Source of the DNA: an uncultured Kineosporia sp.
GTDB taxonomy: Bacteria > Actinomycetota > Actinomycetes > Actinomycetales > Kineosporiaceae
Direction of reading: 5' to 3'
Length of the DNA stretch: 35,092 nucleotides
Assembly (NCBI GenBank): GCA_937859855.1
Contig: CALMAR010000145.1
Location: 1-35,092, forward strand
A program made the translations under genes and the position numbers. Below are positions 31,623-35,092 of the stretch, in pieces. Every line of letters starts with the position of its first letter. The first letter of the stretch is position 1. The notes under the pieces are model-generated. The model was not told the DNA's origin. It saw only the letters and a program-made list of their open reading frames with translations, and did no database searches.

Positions 31623-33884
31623 TCAGACCGCCTCGGAAAGAGCCTCGGGCCCGAGGACGCCGGCAGCCAGGAGCCGCTCGAAGTCGGCCGGGCACTGCGG
31701 CTCGGCGAACAGGAAGCCCTGCGCGGTATGGCATTCCGAGTGGATCAGGGCCTCGGCGTCCGCAGTGTTCTCGACCCCCTCCGCGACCACGGTCATGTCG
31801 AGCGACCGGGCCAGCCAGACCACGGCCGAGATGATCGAGGACTTGCTCGGATCCTCGGCCAGCCCGGCGACGAAACTGCGGTCGAGCTTGACGATGTCCG
31901 CCGGTACCTGTTGTAGCCAGGTAAGCGACGAGTAGCCGGTGCCGAAGTCGTCCAGCGCGATCCGCACCCCGAGCGCCTTGATCGCCTCCAGCCGTTGCCG
32001 GACCTCTACCGTGTTCGTCAGCAACGACGTCTCGGTGATCTCCAGCACCAGCCGGGACGGGTCGGCGAGGCCGCTCTCCCGCAGGCGCCGGGCCAGCATG
32101 GTGACGAAGTCCGAGGCGGCCAGCTGACGCGGGCTGACGTTCACCGAGATGTAGCTCAGCCTGTCCTGCCACCGCACCAGGTGGCGGACCGCCTGCTGCA
32201 GCACGTGATCGCCGACGGCCACCACCAGGCCGGTCTCCTCGGCTATCGGGATGAACTCGCTCGGCTGCACCAGGTCGCACCCGTCGGCCCGCATCCGCAC
32301 CAGGGCCTCGGCGCCGATCAGCCGGCCGCCGTCCAGGCTGACGATCGGCTGGAACCAGACCGGCAGCCGGGCGACCCGATCACCGCAGAGCGCGTCCCGC
32401 AGCATCGCCTCGGCCGCGATCCGCCGCTGCGTCGCCTCGCGAAGTTCCTCGTCGTAGACCTGGACCGCCGTGCCGAGTTCCTTGGCCCGGCCCGCGGCGG
32501 CCTCCGCACCGCTGAGCGCGTGCTCCACCTCGATCACGCCCGCCGCGCAGGACACCCCGGCGATCACCGCCAGCTCGATCGTCCCGCCGGCCACGTCGAA
32601 CGGCCTGGCACTGGCCTGCACGATCGAGGCCGCCAGCGCCTGTGCCTGCACCTGCGACCACGGGACGGCGATCGCGAACTGGTCGCCGGAGATCCGGGAC
32701 AGCAGGGACGACGGCGGTGCCAGCGACGCCAACCGGTCGCCCAACTGGCGCAGCAGGGAATCGCCGGCCTCGCGGCCGTAGGTGTCGTTCAGCACCGAGA
32801 ACCGGCTGATGTCGAAGAGGATCAGCGACGCCGAGCCGCGCGCGGCGAGCATGGCCAGCACGTCCGCCTCGAACGCCGGGCGGGACAGCAGCCTGGTGAG
32901 CGGGTCCTCGCGGAACTGCCGGTGCAGGGTCTCCTGGTGCGTCCGGCTCTGCGTGACGTCGCTGACGTGAACCAGGATGTTGCGCAGCTGCCCGGCCGCG
33001 TCCCGGACCGCGCCCGCGCGCACGTCCAGGAACTGGCGGGTCCCGTCGTCCAGTTCCCGGGCCAGCTCCACCTGCCCGACGTCCAGCTCGTGGCGGCTCA
33101 ACCGCGCGACGAAGCCGGCGACGTCCCGCCCCTCGAAGAAGCGCCCGAACTGCTCCAGCGCCGCCTGGTCGGACTCGGCCTGCATGATCCGGGTCAACGA
33201 CCGGTTGGCACGGATGATCACTCCGTCCGGGTCGCTGAGGACGATCGCGACCGGCGCGTCCTCGAAGGCGACGGTGAACTGCCGCTCGGCGTACGACAGC
33301 CGCCGGGCCGCCCGCTGCTGCTCCGCCTCGGCGACCCGCCAGGTCAGGACGTGCAGGGCGGCGACGGCGAGCAGGAACCCGCCCTGCACGACCGCCCACC
33401 GGAACGGGTGCTGCACGGCGTCGTGATGGTCGTAGGGGGTCAGGCCGAGCAGTGGTCCGGCGAGGGCCTGATGCAGCACGGTGCCCAGCAGGAAGATCAG
33501 GAACGGCGTCCACGCCCGGTACAGCGCGAGTGCGGCGACCGCGACGAACGAGCTGAAGCGCGCCTCGGTCAGGCCGTCGAAGACCTGGACCAGCCCGGCG
33601 CATCCGGCGATCGTCCCGACCGCCACCGCGCTGGAGGCGACCCGCCGCTCGCCGACCGCGACGGCGACCACGCAGCCGAGGGCGACCAGACCGGTCCAGA
33701 CCAGGACGGCGCCGCCGGTGCGACCGCGGATCAGGGCCAGGCCCAGCTCCAGCGGCGGCAGCGCGGCCAGCATCCGGATCAGGAGGGCGTGCCGTGCCTG
33801 CCAGTCCTGCTCGGGCAGGCCTTCCGGGCGCGGGATCCACCTGCCGAGGCCTGCGGGCGACCCGGCGGGCACGGTCGTGGACAA
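31623..33884 (-). CDS. Membrane PAS-GGDEF-EAL cyclic-di-GMP protein
   Basis: A roughly 750-residue signalling protein. The N-terminal part has about five membrane helices, then a PAS sensor (YAERQFTVAFEDAPVAIVL), a GGDEF-type domain and an EAL domain. The GGDEF signature reads SGDQF, so cyclase activity is unlikely. The EAL domain keeps its catalytic set: EALVRM, SVNVSPRQL, LEITETSL, ALDDFGTGYSSL, KLDRSFV and VAEGVEN. It should thus hydrolyse c-di-GMP. The start is uncertain: TTG at 33884 has GAGGAG upstream and is taken here; GTG at 33971 is the longest possible start but gives an unusual Cys/Arg-rich extension. Confidence 0.85.
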   Translation of the reverse strand: MSTTVPAGSPAGLGRWIPRPEGLPEQDWQARHALLIRMLAALPPLELGLALIRGRTGGAVLVWTGLVALGCVVAVAVGERRVASSAVAVGTIAGCAGLVQVFDGLTEARFSSFVAVAALALYRAWTPFLIFLLGTVLHQALAGPLLGLTPYDHHDAVQHPFRWAVVQGGFLLAVAALHVLTWRVAEAEQQRAARRLSYAERQFTVAFEDAPVAIVLSDPDGVIIRANRSLTRIMQAESDQAALEQFGRFFEGRDVAGFVARLSRHELDVGQVELARELDDGTRQFLDVRAGAVRDAAGQLRNILVHVSDVTQSRTHQETLHRQFREDPLTRLLSRPAFEADVLAMLAARGSASLILFDISRFSVLNDTYGREAGDSLLRQLGDRLASLAPPSSLLSRISGDQFAIAVPWSQVQAQALAASIVQASARPFDVAGGTIELAVIAGVSCAAGVIEVEHALSGAEAAAGRAKELGTAVQVYDEELREATQRRIAAEAMLRDALCGDRVARLPVWFQPIVSLDGGRLIGAEALVRMRADGCDLVQPSEFIPIAEETGLVVAVGDHVLQQAVRHLVRWQDRLSYISVNVSPRQLAASDFVTMLARRLRESGLADPSRLVLEITETSLLTNTVEVRQRLEAIKALGVRIALDDFGTGYSSLTWLQQVPADIVKLDRSFVAGLAEDPSKSSIISAVVWLARSLDMTVVAEGVENTADAEALIHSECHTAQGFLFAEPQCPADFERLLAAGVLGPEALSEAV

Positions 33885-34027
33885 CAGCTGCTCCTCGGCT
33901 GCTCGACATGCCTGGCGAGCTACCCATCGACAGGCGGATGCCCGACCTGTCGCCCCGGAGAAGGTGATCACGGCGAGCGGTCACCCGTCCGGGTCAACGC
34001 CCGCGGTTCATGCCGTGCGGCAGCGGG

Positions 34028-34324
34028 TCAGCGCTTGCGGAACCACCGGGCGGCGAACGAACCGGCCGCGCCCTGTTGCGGTGTGTCCAGCCGGTCCGTG
34101 CAGCGCGGGCAGAGCGGGGCGTTGTCGTCGGCCCGTGGCAGGGTGGGCTCGCTGCAACCCATGCACTCCACCGCGCGGACGCCCTTGCCCGCGGTCAGGG
34201 CCGGCCCGAAGTCCTGGTCGTCGGCCGCCGGGCGCTGCCGGATCATGGGACGTCGGGCGCCGTCCGAGGCGCCGGTCACCCCCGCGCCTCCGAGTTGTTC
34301 GCCGTCCGCGAACAGCTGCGTCAT
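34028..34324 (-). CDS. Small zinc-ribbon protein, unknown function
   Basis: A 98-residue protein with two CxxC pairs, CMGC and CPRC, about 18 residues apart, forming a probable zinc ribbon. The rest is low-complexity Ala/Gly/Arg-rich sequence ending in a basic WFRKR. GAGG lies very close to the ATG. No homologue is recognised. The 207-base gap upstream (34325-34531) holds a distinctly AT-rich patch at 34428-34465 that may contain its promoter. Confidence 0.6.
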   Translation of the reverse strand: MTQLFADGEQLGGAGVTGASDGARRPMIRQRPAADDQDFGPALTAGKGVRAVECMGCSEPTLPRADDNAPLCPRCTDRLDTPQQGAAGSFAARWFRKR

Positions 34325-34531
34325 GCCTCACCCCGTCGCCGGTCAGGGTGGACGGACGCCCGCGGTTCGGAGCTCGCCCACTCACCAAGGCCCTGCCATC
34401 GCCCGACCGGTCGTGAACCGGGCCGCGATGTCATTAAGTAATCGATTGACTACACTAAGCGCTTGAGGCCGTCCGAGGGCGTTCGTTGTCAAAGCTTTAC
34501 CGAAGCGCGATCTCAGCCAGGTTTAGCCGGG

Positions 34532-35092
34532 TCAGATCCAGATGGCCGGATCGACCGCGTCCAGCTCCTGCGCCGACGACGCGGAAGCCACCGCCTCCGG
34601 CAGCGGCGCGCGCACCTGGCCGGGCACGCCGACCACCACCGAATCGGGCGGGACGTCCCGTACCACCACGGCATTCGCGCCGATCCGGGAATGCGCGCCG
34701 ACCACCACCGGGCCGAGCACCCGGGCGCCGGCGCCGATCACCACGCCGTCCTCGATCGTCGGGTGCCGCTTGACCCGCTGCAGGCTGCGCCCGCCGAGAG
34801 TGACACCGTGGTAGATCATCACGTCGTCCCCGATCTCGGCGGTCTCCCCGATCACGACGCCCATGCCGTGATCGATGAAGAACCGGCGGCCGATCACCGC
34901 GCCGGGATGGATCTCGATCCCGGTCCGGGCCCTCGCCCATTGGGAGAGCAGGCGCGCGCTCAGCGGATGCCCGCTGGTCCACAGCCGGTGCGCCAGCCGG
35001 TGCACCCAGACCGCGTGCAGTCCCGGGTAGGCGAGCACGAGCTCGCGGGTGCTGCGGGCCGCCGGGTCGCGGTGGCCGGCGGCCTCGACGTC
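34532..35092 (-). CDS. cysE: Serine O-acetyltransferase, N-terminus beyond window
   Basis: The gene is open to the window edge, so the N-terminus is missing; 186 codons are present. It is a typical short actinobacterial CysE/EpsC: DPAARS at the edge, [14 protein letters not shown], then left-handed beta-helix repeats with [28 protein letters not shown], and [15 protein letters not shown]. It makes O-acetylserine from serine and acetyl-CoA in cysteine synthesis. The C-terminal tail after VVGVPGQVR is Ala/Ser-rich, ending DPAIWI. A cysteine synthase gene is often adjacent; none is seen on this side. Confidence 0.93.
   Translation of the reverse strand, partial: DVEAAGHRDPAARSTRELVLAYPGLHAVWVHRLAHRLWTSGHPLSARLLSQWARARTGIEIHPGAVIGRRFFIDHGMGVVIGETAEIGDDVMIYHGVTLGGRSLQRVKRHPTIEDGVVIGAGARVLGPVVVGAHSRIGANAVVVRDVPPDSVVVGVPGQVRAPLPEAVASASSAQELDAVDPAIWI

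Noticed and set aside
31995..34466. 823-residue plus-strand open frame
   Set aside because: It is antisense to the EAL gene and zinc-ribbon gene and has the His/Arg/Gln-rich composition of high-GC antisense frames.
1..35092. CRISPR array
   Set aside because: No set of regularly spaced identical repeats of 25-40 bases was seen on either strand; the repeats found are pairs only.

Overview
The window is high-GC DNA with strong G/C third-position bias and GTG/TTG starts. Together with TetR regulators, LtrA, a class I P450 system and TraG-type conjugation remnants, this points to an actinomycete (Actinomycetota). The genus cannot be fixed from sequence alone.

Layout. (1) 1-3424, left flank: a possible ISL3-type transposase scrap, an LtrA-like membrane protein, and an alpha/beta hydrolase divergent from its TetR regulator. 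(2) 3425-30669, a probable 27.2-kb genomic island. It is bounded by a 55-bp direct repeat (53 of 55 identical) of the 3' half of tRNA-Ser(UGA); the intact tRNA is at the right end. No integrase gene lies between the repeats. (3) 30706-35092, right flank: a C-terminal scrap of a tyrosine integrase, a gamma-carbonic-anhydrase-like hexapeptide protein, a membrane PAS/GGDEF/EAL protein, a small zinc-ribbon protein and a partial serine O-acetyltransferase gene.

The island has three blocks. Block A (3650-15636) is a ten-gene catabolic operon on the minus strand, read from a shared control region opposite a TetR gene: MFS exporter, P450, ferredoxin, ferredoxin reductase, two phosphotriesterase-fold proteins (one lacking its metal ligands), FAD monooxygenase, HSL-type esterase, metallo-beta-lactamase-fold hydrolase and CocE/NonD hydrolase. 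It looks like an oxygenation plus ester/lactone-opening pathway for an unidentified compound. Block B (15724-18981) is decayed mobile and defence DNA: a TraG/VirD4-type coupling protein lacking its N-terminal half, a secreted peptidase-like protein, an AspBHI-like modification-dependent endonuclease broken by one missing base, and an HNH endonuclease pseudogene. Block C (19119-30312) is a compact defence locus related to DISARM: a cytosine-C5 methyltransferase (DrmMII-like), two unrecognised proteins, a NERD nuclease-SF1 helicase fusion, a DrmA-like helicase, a DrmB-like DUF1998 protein, and a convergent Vsr endonuclease.

The best candidate for something new is block C. It has the DISARM core (methyltransferase, DrmA, DrmB) but no PLD nuclease DrmC. 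A NERD-helicase fusion and two unassigned proteins are translationally coupled into the same unit, and Vsr closes the locus. Family names were assigned by reading motifs; no database search was run.
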